Positions 25,538-35,435 are shown, counted from the stretch's first letter. The stretch is DNA of 64,000 nucleotides from Rikenellaceae bacterium (GCA_017463585.1 JAFTOX010000003.1:62001-126000); one strand, 5' to 3'. Translations and numbers: made by a program. The notes: generated from the letters alone by a model not told the origin.

Positions 25538-27097
25538 ATGTTCAAAGGACATCCCAAAGGTTTGTTGGCTGCTGCTTTGAGTAATATGGGTGAGCGTTTT
25601 GGCTACTATATTATGAATGCAGTGTTGGTACTGTTCCTCTGCTCGAAGTTCGGTCTGAACGAGGCAGTCAGCGGTACTATCTACTCGGTATTCTATGCAG
25701 GTATCTATCTGTTGGCTTTGGTTGGTGGTTTCATCGCTGACCGCTCGCAGAACTACAAGGCTACCATTAAGTCGGGTTTGGTGGTAATGGCAACCGGTTA
25801 TGTGCTGCTGTCGATTCCTATTTTGGCAACTACTGGTAACACCACTTGGTTGCTGATTTTGACCTGCTTCGCTCTGTTCCTGATCGCATTTGGTAACGGT
25901 CTGTTCAAGGGTAACTTGCAGGCAATCGTTGGTCAGATGTACGACAACTTCGAGGCTGAGGCTGCCAAGAAGGGTCCCGAGGCTCTGGCTATTGCAAAGA
26001 GTAAGCGTGATTCGGGTTTCCAGATCTTCTACGTATTTATCAATGTCGGTGGTCTGATCGCTCCGTTCGTAGCTCCCCTGCTGCGTGAGTGGTGGTTGAA
26101 TACCAACGGAATGGTTTACAACGCACAGCTGCCCGCACTCTGCCACGAGTTCATTCAGAATGCAGGTGCAATGGCTCCCGAGGCTATGGCTAACCTGACT
26201 CAGTTGATGACCGAGGTCGGTGGTGTAGTAGACAATATGGCTGCATCGTGCCAGAACTACTTGCAGATCTTCAACGAGGGTATCCACTATTCGTTCATCG
26301 CTTCGGTTGTTGCAATGGCGATTTCGTTGGTGATCTTCATCGCATCGCAGAAGATGTTCCCCAATCCCGCTAAGAAAGAGGCTGTTAAGAGCATCGAATA
26401 TACTCCCGAGGAGAAGGCTGCTGCCGCTAAGGAGATCAAGCAGCGTTTGTATGCTTTGTTTGCAGTGCTTGGTGTTGTAATTTTCTTCTGGTTCTCGTTC
26501 CACCAGAATGGTATGTCGCTGTCGTTCTTCGCACGTGACTTCGTCGATTCGTCGGCTGTTGCTCCTGAGGTATGGCAGGCAATCAACCCCTTCTTTGTGA
26601 TTGTACTGACCCCGATTATTATGGCTATCTTTGGTGCTTTGGCACGTCGCGGTAAGGAGATTTCGACTCCTCGCAAGATCGCTATCGGTATGTTCATTGC
26701 AGGTTTGGCATTCTTGTTCTTGGCAATCTACTCGTTCATCGCAGGTTATCCTTCGGCTGACGCATTCAAGACTCTGCCTATTGCTGAGCAGATGGCAGAA
26801 AAGGCTCATTGGTGGGTTCTGATCGCAGTCTACTTCTTCCTGACCGTTGCTGAGTTGTTCATCTCGCCGCTGGGTCTGTCGTTCGTATCGAAGGTTGCTC
26901 CCAAGCACCTGCTCGGTCTGTGCCAGGGTCTGTGGTTGGGCGCTACCGCTCTCGGTAACTTGATGTTGTGGGTTGGTCCTCTGATGTACAACGCTTGGCC
27001 TTTGTGGCAGTGCTGGACCGTATTCTTGGTAGTATGCCTTGTTTCGATGGGCGTGATGCTGGGTATGGTTAAGTGGTTGGAGCGCGTTACTAAGTAA
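25538..27097 (+). CDS. Proton-coupled oligopeptide transporter (POT/PTR family MFS)
   Basis: 519 residues with 12-14 membrane helices. The first-helix motif reads SNMGERFGYYIMNAVL; the classical POT motif ExxERFxYY is present with Asn in place of the first Glu, as I recall for some Bacteroidetes members. The IADRSQNYKATI loop between helices 2 and 3, GNGLFKGNLQAIVGQMY and the late AELFISPLGLSFVSKVAP segment (POT motif near helix 10) confirm the family. It would import di- or tripeptides with protons; the missing Glu may alter coupling. A loop of about 75 residues between helices 6 and 7 is longer than in many bacterial POTs. Terminator follows at 27123-27159. Confidence 0.88.
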   Translation: MFKGHPKGLLAAALSNMGERFGYYIMNAVLVLFLCSKFGLNEAVSGTIYSVFYAGIYLLALVGGFIADRSQNYKATIKSGLVVMATGYVLLSIPILATTGNTTWLLILTCFALFLIAFGNGLFKGNLQAIVGQMYDNFEAEAAKKGPEALAIAKSKRDSGFQIFYVFINVGGLIAPFVAPLLREWWLNTNGMVYNAQLPALCHEFIQNAGAMAPEAMANLTQLMTEVGGVVDNMAASCQNYLQIFNEGIHYSFIASVVAMAISLVIFIASQKMFPNPAKKEAVKSIEYTPEEKAAAAKEIKQRLYALFAVLGVVIFFWFSFHQNGMSLSFFARDFVDSSAVAPEVWQAINPFFVIVLTPIIMAIFGALARRGKEISTPRKIAIGMFIAGLAFLFLAIYSFIAGYPSADAFKTLPIAEQMAEKAHWWVLIAVYFFLTVAELFISPLGLSFVSKVAPKHLLGLCQGLWLGATALGNLMLWVGPLMYNAWPLWQCWTVFLVVCLVSMGVMLGMVKWLERVTK

Positions 27098-27122
27098 GCG
27101 TCTGACGAAGACCAAATTTGAT

Positions 27123-27159
27123 AAAGGTGCGGGACATTAGCGTGTTCCGCACTTTTTTT
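27123..27159 (+). terminator. Terminator after the POT gene
   Basis: Stem aaaggtgcgggaca / tgttccgcacttt with a 6-nt loop (one G-U pair), then a T7 run. Confidence 0.88.
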
Positions 27160-27193
27160 GTGCGAAATATTAAAATATTTGCGGAAATAGTCG

Positions 27194-27201
27194 TAAATTT
27201 G
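27194..27201 (+). promoter_or_regulatory. Candidate -7 box of the phosphofructokinase gene
   Basis: TAAATTTG matches TAnnTTTG but the nearest TTTG lies only 12 bp upstream, so the -33 element is unclear. The predicted leader is about 85 nt. Confidence 0.45.
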
Positions 27202-27291
27202 GACGCGGAAAAGTGCGAATTGTGGTTCGCACACCGCATAACTACGTAAAGCAGTAAGAATAAGTATAACTCTAAACAAAGACAAACAACA

Positions 27292-28524
27292 ATGAAACAG
27301 GCAATTGCAATTCTGACGGGTGGCGGTCCGGCTCCCGGTATGAACACTGTTGTGGGCAGTGTAGCTAAGACCTTCTTGGAGAAGGGTTACCGTGTAATCG
27401 GTCTTCACTATGGTTATTCGGGTTTGTTCAATCCGTCGCCTCGCACCGAGGATCTGGATTTCGTAAAGGCAGACTACATCTTCAATCAGGGTGGCTCGTA
27501 CCTGACTATGAGCCGCTTCAAGCCCACCGATAAGGATTTCGAGGAGAACTTCAACCTCAAATTCTTCACTGAGAACAACGTTAAGTTGCTCGTAACCGTT
27601 GGTGGTGATGATACCGCTTCGACCGCAAACCGCATTGCAAAGTTCCTCGAAGCAAAGCAGTATCCCATTGCTAATATCCACGTTCCCAAGACTATCGACA
27701 ACGACCTGCCCCTGCCTATGGGTACTCCGACCTTCGGTTACCAGTCGGCAAAGGAGGGTGGTACGGTTATCGGCCGCGCAGTTTATAACGACGCTCGCAC
27801 CTCGGCTAACTGGTTCGTAGTTGCAGCTATGGGTCGCTCGGCAGGCCACTTGGCATTTGGTATCGGTACCGCTTGCCACTATCCTATGATCGTTATCCCC
27901 GAGATGTTCAACAAGACCGAGATCACCGTTGAGAAGATCGTAAACTTGGTTGTATCGGCTATCATCAAGCGTAAGCTGATGGGTATCGAGTACGGTGTTG
28001 CAATGATTTCGGAGGGTGTATTCCACTCGTTGTCGGACGAGGAGATCAAGAAGTCGGGTGTTCATTTCACCTACGACGATCACGGTCACCCCGAGTTGGG
28101 TAAGGTTTCGAAGGCTCACATCTTCAACGAGATGCTCGAAAAGAAGGTTAAGGAACTTGGTTTGAAGGTTAAGTCGCGTCCGGTTGAGATCGGTTACGAG
28201 GTACGTTGCCAGACTCCTATCGCATACGACTTGGTATATTGCTCGCAGTTGGGTATGGGCGTTTACAAGCTGTTCAGCGAGGGTAAGACCGGCTGTATGG
28301 TATATGTAAGCACCGACGGTATGGTATCGCCCCTCTACTTGAAGGATTTGCAGGATCCCACCACCGGTAAGATTCCTCCCCGTCTGGTTAATATCGAGTC
28401 GGACAAGTTCAAGCAGGTTGTAGATTATCTGCTGAACTACGTAACCGAGGAGGACTACGAGGCAGCTAAGCAGTTCGTAGCTAACCCCGAGGAGTACGAC
28501 TTCCGCAAGATTTTGAATTGGTAA
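27292..28524 (+). CDS. pfp: 6-phosphofructokinase, pyrophosphate-dependent type
   Basis: 410 residues, longer than the roughly 320-residue ATP enzymes. The N terminus AILTGGGPAPGMNTVV is the family nucleotide/phosphate loop. The phosphate-donor motif reads VTVGGDDTAST: the second Asp of GGDD, where ATP enzymes have Gly, blocks ATP and is the hallmark of PPi use. The catalytic region is VPKTIDNDLPLPMGTPTFGY, whose Lys before TIDND is also PPi-type. The reaction is reversible phosphorylation of fructose 6-phosphate. It stands alone between two terminators. PPi preference is inferred from these residues. Confidence 0.9.
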   Translation: MKQAIAILTGGGPAPGMNTVVGSVAKTFLEKGYRVIGLHYGYSGLFNPSPRTEDLDFVKADYIFNQGGSYLTMSRFKPTDKDFEENFNLKFFTENNVKLLVTVGGDDTASTANRIAKFLEAKQYPIANIHVPKTIDNDLPLPMGTPTFGYQSAKEGGTVIGRAVYNDARTSANWFVVAAMGRSAGHLAFGIGTACHYPMIVIPEMFNKTEITVEKIVNLVVSAIIKRKLMGIEYGVAMISEGVFHSLSDEEIKKSGVHFTYDDHGHPELGKVSKAHIFNEMLEKKVKELGLKVKSRPVEIGYEVRCQTPIAYDLVYCSQLGMGVYKLFSEGKTGCMVYVSTDGMVSPLYLKDLQDPTTGKIPPRLVNIESDKFKQVVDYLLNYVTEEDYEAAKQFVANPEEYDFRKILNW

Positions 28525-28537
28525 TCCATTTACCAAT
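28517..28537 (+). promoter_or_regulatory. Hairpin overlapping the pfp stop codon
   Basis: ATTGGTAA (28517-28524, containing the stop TAA) pairs perfectly with TTACCAAT (28530-28537) around a 5-nt loop, directly before the terminator at 28548-28574. It could influence termination or 3'-end stability. Confidence 0.45.
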
Positions 28538-28547
28538 CGGATACGAC

Positions 28548-28574
28548 AACGGCCACTCAATGCGAGTGGCCGTT
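28548..28574. terminator. Bidirectional terminator between pfp and the NlpC/P60 gene
   Basis: Stem AACGGCCACTC / GAGTGGCCGTT with a 5-nt loop, followed by T-rich sequence, between convergent genes. Confidence 0.88.
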
Positions 28575-28596
28575 TGTTTTGCGCTATGTGTGACGA

Positions 28597-29226
28597 TTAT
28601 CTTCTTCGACGTTTTTTGATCTTCTTGGGTGGAAAGTCGTGTGGACGAATCAGGTTGGGAATAGGGTGAAACTCCAAGCGCCCGAAGATTCGTTCGTGAG
28701 CGGTGAGCGGTCGCTCATTGTGTGCAGCCTCGAACGTTTCGTATGGGGCAAGCACACGTCGCGCACCGATGTAACGCGAGGCGTAGTAGCGTTCGGTCGA
28801 GTGGCTTACGATCACTCCGCGCGAGGTGCTGGCGTGAATGAAATCGAATTGCTCACGCTCATCGTCTACGCTGACGACAATTCCCACGTGTCCGACGCGC
28901 GACTGACCACCATTGCGTCCCGCAAAGAACACCAAATCGCCGACTTGCCATTGTCCTCGTTCGACGCTATCGCCTTCGAGGTATTGCTCGCGCGAGGAGC
29001 GGGCAAGGGTATATCCGTAGTGCTTGAAAACGAACGAGGTAAAACCCGAACAATCGAATCGTTTGCCGTTGCTCTGCCCATAGCCGTATGGCGTGCCGAT
29101 GTATTGGCGTGCGTATTGCACCAGCGAATCGGGGTGCACAATCGGATTGTCGGCAACAATTGTAGCCGAGCAGTCGAGCATTGCCATCGAGGCGAGCAAT
29201 AGCAGTATGATTGGGCGTAGGCGCAT
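28597..29226 (-). CDS. NlpC/P60 cysteine peptidase, secreted
   Basis: 209 residues with a hydrophobic N terminus (MRLRPIILLLLASMAM) followed by Cys19, which could be a lipoprotein Cys although the preceding residues are a weak lipobox. The papain-like NlpC/P60 domain has Cys59 in RFDCSGFTSFVF, His113 in VGHVGIVV and His131 in FIHAS. Such enzymes cut gamma-D-Glu to diamino-acid bonds in wall peptides. The C terminus is strongly basic (KKIKKRRRR). It follows the acidic-tail protein gene leftward; the terminator at 29250-29282 lies between them, and no clear separate promoter is visible. Confidence 0.88.
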   Translation of the reverse strand: MRLRPIILLLLASMAMLDCSATIVADNPIVHPDSLVQYARQYIGTPYGYGQSNGKRFDCSGFTSFVFKHYGYTLARSSREQYLEGDSVERGQWQVGDLVFFAGRNGGQSRVGHVGIVVSVDDEREQFDFIHASTSRGVIVSHSTERYYASRYIGARRVLAPYETFEAAHNERPLTAHERIFGRLEFHPIPNLIRPHDFPPKKIKKRRRR

Positions 29227-29249
29227 AGTGTGCTGGGACGAAAAAATAA

Positions 29250-29282
29250 CAAAGACACGTAACTGCTAAGTTCGTGTCTTTG
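29250..29282 (-). terminator. Terminator after the acidic-tail protein gene
   Basis: CAAAGACACG / CGTGTCTTTG (10 bp) with a 13-nt loop, followed on the minus strand by a T-rich run. Confidence 0.7.
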
Positions 29283-29318
29283 AGATGTTTGTGAATGGTG
29301 TGAAAATCGAGGGGTTGG

Positions 29319-29627
29319 TTACTCGTCGTCGTCCGAGTCGTTGTCGGCGATATCTTCTGCGCCCTTGATTTCGTCATCGTCGTAGTAATCATTATCGTTG
29401 TCGTCATCAACATTATCGTCGATTTTGACGTCGATTTTTACCAGATAACTTACCTCCTCTGTTTCGAAAGGAACGGCGTAGAAGAAGTCGCCTTGGGGTT
29501 TGTCAATGCGCATCATTACGTCGGTAAAACCGAGGGGATATTTCTTTTTCAGCTCCTCTTGCAACTCTGTTGAGAGGTTGTTGTAGCTTGTTACAATACG
29601 TTTTTTGGTTTGAATTACTTTTGCCAT
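29319..29627 (-). CDS. Small conserved protein with very acidic C-terminal tail
   Basis: 102 residues. Residues 1-66 (MAKVIQTKKRIVTSYNNLS...YPLGFTDVMMRIDKPQGD FFYAVPFETEEVSYLVKIDV) form a compact domain I recall as a conserved hypothetical of Bacteroidetes without a named function. The last 35 residues are almost all Asp, Glu and Asn. Such tails can mimic DNA or bind basic partners. The ATG at 29627 is chosen because a longer frame overlaps the promoter. It is divergent from ligA. Confidence 0.65.
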   Translation of the reverse strand: MAKVIQTKKRIVTSYNNLSTELQEELKKKYPLGFTDVMMRIDKPQGDFFYAVPFETEEVSYLVKIDVKIDDNVDDDNDNDYYDDDEIKGAEDIADNDSDDDE

Positions 29628-29652
29628 AACAATTAATTCACGAAATTTTCCG

Positions 29653-29682
29653 CAATTATACGCAAAAAATGAATACCACAAA
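29653..29682 (-). promoter_or_regulatory. Promoter of the acidic-tail protein gene
   Basis: Minus-strand TTTG (29679-29682), an 18-bp spacer and TATAATTG (29653-29660, one mismatch), 26 bp before the ATG. Confidence 0.6.
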
Positions 29683-29786
29683 CGGTCAGAATATTTTTTT
29701 ATTTGAAAATATTTACTTAGTGCCCATTTTTTGCGATTTTAGGTGTGAAATGTGGTCGATGTATAGTCAATTTCCGACAAAAATCG

Positions 29787-31916
<2,130 letters not shown>

Positions 31917-31988
31917 GCGAATTATAACCCACGTGCACAATTTTCGGAGCGTGCACACGTTACACTATATATAATTAATAAGTGACCG

Positions 31989-32708
31989 ATGAAACGAATT
32001 TTGATTTTGTTGTTGGCTCTGTTGCCGTTGTTTACGATGGCGCAGCGCGTACCCGATAACGAGGCTATTTTGGCGCGTACGATCGACAACTCGTCGCCAT
32101 ATTACTATCCTCGATTGATGGAACGATATATCCACGGCGATACGACGCTGACCCTCGACGAGTATCACCACCTCTATTATGGTTTTGCATTTGCCGACAA
32201 TTATCGTCCGTTGGAGAATAATCCCGCACTGATTGACGTGTTGGAGGTCTTTGCAGTGACCGATGCGCCCGATTCGACGCAGCTGCTGCGAGTTATCGAG
32301 GCTGCTGAGCGATTGATGCACAGCGACCCGTTCTCGCCCCAGAATCTCAATATCCTGACCTTTGCATATGGCAAGTTGGGCGATGAACGTATGGAGCGAA
32401 TCTGCTATGATCGTTTTACGAAGGTGATGCAGACCATCGAATCGTCGGGTACGGGTCGTCGTGAGGATTCGCCGTGGCACGTGCTGACGTTCCAGCACGC
32501 AGCCGATTTCACGGCTTGGCGTGGTGGCGAGATTAATAATCGTCAAGTGCGTAGCCGTTCGGTCGAATATATCCAGCTGAAAGTCAAGGACGCAGATGGC
32601 AATCGTGGTTACTTCTTCGATTTCAGTCGTGTCTATATGAAGCGTCCCGAAGTCGAGAAACCGAAGGAGGAGCGTCGTTGGAAAATCAACGATATGCCGA
32701 TCAATTAG
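31989..32708 (+). CDS. DUF4919 secreted protein
   Basis: 239 residues with a signal peptide (MKRILILLLALLPLFTMA). The region TIDNSSPYYYPRLMERYIHGDTTL and LTLDEYHHLYYGFAFADNYRP is typical of DUF4919, a Bacteroidetes family with helical, TPR-like composition. Function unknown; most likely periplasmic. The 72-bp gap after ligA contains a palindromic GTGCAC pair near 31932-31960 but no consensus promoter, so co-transcription with ligA is possible. Confidence 0.75.
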   Translation: MKRILILLLALLPLFTMAQRVPDNEAILARTIDNSSPYYYPRLMERYIHGDTTLTLDEYHHLYYGFAFADNYRPLENNPALIDVLEVFAVTDAPDSTQLLRVIEAAERLMHSDPFSPQNLNILTFAYGKLGDERMERICYDRFTKVMQTIESSGTGRREDSPWHVLTFQHAADFTAWRGGEINNRQVRSRSVEYIQLKVKDADGNRGYFFDFSRVYMKRPEVEKPKEERRWKINDMPIN

Positions 32709-32728
32709 AGCCTTCGAGCAACGCTTTT

Positions 32729-32764
32729 CGCCCCGCAGTCCCGATGGATTGTGGGGCGTTTAGT
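32729..32764 (+). terminator. Terminator after the DUF4919 gene
   Basis: Stem CGCCCCGCA / TGTGGGGCG (one G-U pair) with a 12-nt loop, then a T-rich run. Confidence 0.8.
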
Positions 32765-32786
32765 TTGATATTAGTGGGCGAAAAAT

Positions 32787-32817
32787 TTTGAAGTTTGCAT
32801 TGTTTTTCGTTACTTTG
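32787..32817 (+). promoter_or_regulatory. Promoter of fabI
   Basis: TTTG (32787-32790), a 19-bp spacer and TTACTTTG (32810-32817; one mismatch to TAnnTTTG). The leader is about 105 nt. Confidence 0.7.
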
Positions 32818-32929
32818 CGCCGTCAATTTGGCGGTTTTTACCGATCTTTTGTCCTAAATACCTACAAATGAGGCTTTGCAAACGATCGCCGTCACGACAA
32901 TGTTAAACACAAAGAAGAAAGAAAACATT

Positions 32930-33799
32930 ATGGCTTGTAATTTACTGAAAGGCAAGAAAGGTATTATCTTTGGCGCACTGAACGAGGATTCGATCGCTTG
33001 GAAAGTTGCCGAGCGTGCAGTCGAAGAGGGCGCACAAATCGTACTGACAAATACCCCGATCTCGATCCGTATGGGTACGATCGATCAGTTGGCTGAGAAG
33101 TGCAACGCACCTGTGATTCCTGCTGACGCAACGTCGGTCGAGGATTTGGAGCGTGTGATCGATGGCGCAATGGAGCATTTCGGTGGCTCGTTCGACTTTA
33201 TTCTTCACTCGATCGGTATGTCGCCCAACGTTCGTAAGGGTCGCACCTATGACGATCTTGATTACGATTTCTTGGCCAAGACGCTCGATATTTCGGCTTT
33301 GTCGTTCCATAAGGTGATTCAGGTGGCACGTAAGAAGGACGCTCTGAACGAGTGGGGTTCGATTGTGGCTCTGTCGTATATCGCTGCTCAGCGCACACTC
33401 TATGGTTACAACGATATGGCTGACGCTAAGGCACTTTTGGAGTCGATTGCTCGCAGCTTTGGCTACATCTATGGTCGTGAGAAGCACGTTCGTATCAACA
33501 CCGTTTCGCAGTCGCCCACGCCTACAACGGCAGGCAAGGGTGTGCTTGGAATGGAGGATCTGTTGGAGTTTGCTGAGAGTATGTCGCCGCTGGGCAATGC
33601 GTCTGCAAACGATTGCGCTGACTACGTGCTGACGCTGTTCTCGGACTTCACGCGTAAGGTTACGATGCAGAATCTGTATCACGATGGTGGTTTCTCGTCG
33701 ATGGGTATGAGCCGCCGTGCAATGCGTACCTACCAGAAGGGTCTGCGTTTTGAGGACGTTGCCGAGAATCAGTTCCCGTTTGGTAAGGCTGACGAGTAA
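32930..33799 (+). CDS. fabI: Enoyl-ACP reductase (NADH), FabI
   Basis: 289 residues. FabI-type SDR features are present: GKKGIIFGALNEDSIAWKVAE at the N terminus (nucleotide-binding), FILHSIGMSP, and the active-site Y-x2-M-x3-K arrangement in YGYNDMADAKALLES. It reduces trans-2-enoyl-ACP in fatty-acid elongation and is the triclosan/isoniazid-type target family. I start at ATG 32930 (MACNLLKGKKG) where homology begins; an in-frame upstream start at 32876 adds 18 non-conserved residues. It stands alone with its own promoter and terminator. Confidence 0.95.
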   Translation: MACNLLKGKKGIIFGALNEDSIAWKVAERAVEEGAQIVLTNTPISIRMGTIDQLAEKCNAPVIPADATSVEDLERVIDGAMEHFGGSFDFILHSIGMSPNVRKGRTYDDLDYDFLAKTLDISALSFHKVIQVARKKDALNEWGSIVALSYIAAQRTLYGYNDMADAKALLESIARSFGYIYGREKHVRINTVSQSPTPTTAGKGVLGMEDLLEFAESMSPLGNASANDCADYVLTLFSDFTRKVTMQNLYHDGGFSSMGMSRRAMRTYQKGLRFEDVAENQFPFGKADE

Positions 33800-33825
33800 C
33801 ATTCTCGCCCGATACCTATTTATAT

Positions 33826-33860
33826 TAAGGTCGCCTCACGCTGGGCGACCTTATTTTTTT
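33826..33860 (+). terminator. Terminator after fabI
   Basis: Perfect 10-bp stem TAAGGTCGCC / GGCGACCTTA followed by T7. Confidence 0.92.
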
Positions 33861-33868
33861 GCAAAAAT

Positions 33869-33965
33869 TAACGATAAACATTAAAAAATTAACGAAAAAG
33901 TTTGCGGATTCGAAAAATGTCATTACTTTTGCATAACGATAAACGATAAATAATTAACGAGAAGA
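33869..33965. repeat. Two 32-bp direct repeats bracketing the DUF2975 promoter
   Basis: The copies at 33869-33900 and 33934-33965 both begin TAACGATAAAC and each contains a second TAACGA exactly 21 bp after the first (33869 and 33890; 33934 and 33955). One copy lies upstream of the -33 element and the other just downstream of the -7 box. Spacing of two helical turns suits cooperative binding by a helix-turn-helix protein, most simply the one encoded at 34690-34920. Confidence 0.7.
33901..33931 (+). promoter_or_regulatory. Promoter of the DUF2975-HTH operon
   Basis: TTTG (33901-33904), an exact 19-bp spacer and TACTTTTG (33924-33931): a perfect consensus placed precisely between the two 32-bp repeats. 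Confidence 0.85.
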
Positions 33966-33993
33966 TATTATCAACCATTAAAACCGTTATGCT

Positions 33994-34677
33994 ATGAAAA
34001 TTTCAAAATCCACTCAGCAGCGTGTCATTGCGCTCTTTGTCTTGGTCTGTTTAATGTTGTTGCCCGAACTGATTCTCTCGGTCTTGCGCGTCGTGCTTGA
34101 TAAGGATTGGCGCACGACCAATCAAGTTACGCTTGTCGGTACGATGGACGTTCGCCGTCCGAGTTATATGCTTGGCGAGGGCCAGCAGAGCCTCTACACT
34201 CCGACCGTTATCCGCGAAGCGACCGACGATTCACCTGCGATTATGGCCGAGCCGTCGCAGTATCTGATCTATGCCACCGAAGGCGATTATAAGATTGACA
34301 CTCCTACCAACAATGTGCGCAAAGTGATGTTGTGTATCTCAATGGTAGCGATATTTGTCTTGTCGATATTGCTTTTGGTGATTGTCTATCAGGTGATTCG
34401 AGGATTCCGTACGGGCGAATTTTTCACGCATAAATCGGTCATTATGGTGCGCGTGATGGCGGCTGTCTATTGCGTTGGCAGTCTGGTATGGTCGAATTTT
34501 GACGCGGTGGAGGCGAGTATTGCGTCGGAATTTTGTGGAGCGTTACGCCCCGAATGCTTGGGCGGCGCATACGTGCTGAATACCAATTCGATTGTGATTC
34601 CGTTGGTGATGTTGGTTATCGCCGAGCTGATGAATATTGCTCGTCTGCTGAACGAAGAGGAGAGTGCAACCTTATAA
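33994..34677 (+). CDS. DUF2975 membrane protein
   Basis: 227 residues with four predicted membrane segments (about 11-32, 112-135, 150-168, 196-215). The arrangement VIYQVIRGFRTGEFF (read here as VYQVIRGFRTGEFFTHKSV) after the second helix is the family signature. A soluble loop of about 70 residues lies between helices 1 and 2. DUF2975 proteins are nearly always encoded next to a short Cro/CI-type regulator, as here (12-bp gap). They are suspected to control that regulator at the membrane, but no function is proven. Confidence 0.85.
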   Translation: MKISKSTQQRVIALFVLVCLMLLPELILSVLRVVLDKDWRTTNQVTLVGTMDVRRPSYMLGEGQQSLYTPTVIREATDDSPAIMAEPSQYLIYATEGDYKIDTPTNNVRKVMLCISMVAIFVLSILLLVIVYQVIRGFRTGEFFTHKSVIMVRVMAAVYCVGSLVWSNFDAVEASIASEFCGALRPECLGGAYVLNTNSIVIPLVMLVIAELMNIARLLNEEESATL

Positions 34678-34689
34678 ACGCGTAAAGAG

Positions 34690-34920
34690 ATGATTGTAAC
34701 TAATTTAGATGTGATGCTCGCGCGACGCAAGATGTCGTTGCAGGAGCTTTCGGAGCGCATTGATATTTCGGTTGTGAATCTTTCGAAACTCAAAACGGGC
34801 AAGGTGCGCGCCATTCGTTTCTCGACCCTCGACGCAATATGCCGAGCGCTCGATTGCCAAACGGGCGATATCCTCGAATTTCGCCCCGACCAGCCGGAGC
34901 CTGCCGACGAGAAATGTTAA
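34690..34920 (+). CDS. Short Cro/CI-type HTH regulator (YozG-like)
   Basis: 76 residues. The helix-turn-helix spans about 15-60 (MSLQELSERIDISVVNLSKLKTG, ending in DAICRALDCQTGDILEF), typical of the XRE subfamily partnered with DUF2975. It ends in a short acidic tail. It probably regulates its own operon through the TAACGA repeats at 33869-33965. Its stop codon lies inside the first of three AATGTTAA decamers (34913-34942). Confidence 0.9.
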   Translation: MIVTNLDVMLARRKMSLQELSERIDISVVNLSKLKTGKVRAIRFSTLDAICRALDCQTGDILEFRPDQPEPADEKC

Positions 34921-34942
34921 ATAATGTTAACTAATGTTAATT
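34913..34942. repeat. Three tandem 10-bp repeats with core AATGTTAA
   Basis: AATGTTAA occurs at 34913, 34923 and 34933, in exact 10-bp register and therefore on one face of the helix. The first copy includes the HTH gene stop codon; the array ends 15 bp before the lipoprotein gene's -33 element. This is a good candidate for an activator or repressor binding array. Confidence 0.65.
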
Positions 34943-34956
34943 TACCACGCTCGCCT

Positions 34957-34987
34957 ATTGTTTCCGAAAAAAAACTTTCTAACTTTG
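34957..34987 (+). promoter_or_regulatory. Promoter of the lipoprotein gene
   Basis: ATTG (34957-34960), a 19-bp spacer and TAACTTTG (34980-34987). The ATG is 32 bp downstream. Confidence 0.75.
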
Positions 34988-35018
34988 TGGCGCATAACTC
35001 TTAAAAGTGATATTTTAT

Positions 35019-35417
35019 ATGAAACTACTTAGAATGATTTTGCTTGCTGCTGCAATGTGCGTGGCTGTGGGTTGCGAGGAGCAGTTCAAATTTGACGAGG
35101 ATACTCTGGCGCAGACCATCTGGAAGGGACACTACGAGCGTTATAACGCTCTTGGCGACAGCGCTATGGAGTGGTACGACTTTACGGTGCAGTTCACGAC
35201 CGAGAGTACGGGTAAATATATCGACAGCGAGAGCCAAGTGAGCTATTTCGAATATAATGTCGAGGATCGACTGCTTACGATCGAGGGTGTTGGCACGGGA
35301 GTACTCGTCATTGATTTCAAAGGCTCGTGGATCGTGCATAGCTCGTCCAACGAACTGCTCGAACTTGTGCGCTACCAACCTAACAAGGAGTTGGTTACCC
35401 TCACCCGCGAGTATTAA
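35019..35417 (+). CDS. Small lipoprotein, lipocalin-like beta composition
   Basis: 132 residues. The signal MKLLRMILLAAAMCVAVGC ends in a lipobox-like VAVG|C with lipidated Cys19. The mature part (EEQFKFDEDTLAQTIWKGHYER...) has a run of beta strands with the W-K/G start common to Bacteroidetes lipocalin-like proteins; I do not recognise an exact family. It follows the DUF2975-HTH pair but has its own promoter preceded by the decamer array. Start taken at ATG 35019 since the upstream GTG would precede a good signal peptide. Confidence 0.65.
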   Translation: MKLLRMILLAAAMCVAVGCEEQFKFDEDTLAQTIWKGHYERYNALGDSAMEWYDFTVQFTTESTGKYIDSESQVSYFEYNVEDRLLTIEGVGTGVLVIDFKGSWIVHSSSNELLELVRYQPNKELVTLTREY

Positions 35418-35435
35418 TTCACTCGCACCCAACGT

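Noticed and set aside
27292-28524. ATP-dependent phosphofructokinase (pfkA)
   Set aside because: The GGDD motif, the Lys before TIDND and the length above 400 residues point to the PPi-type enzyme.
31931-31960. GTGCAC palindrome pair after ligA as a terminator
   Set aside because: The stem is short with a 2-nt bulge and no T-run follows; at most a weak processing site.
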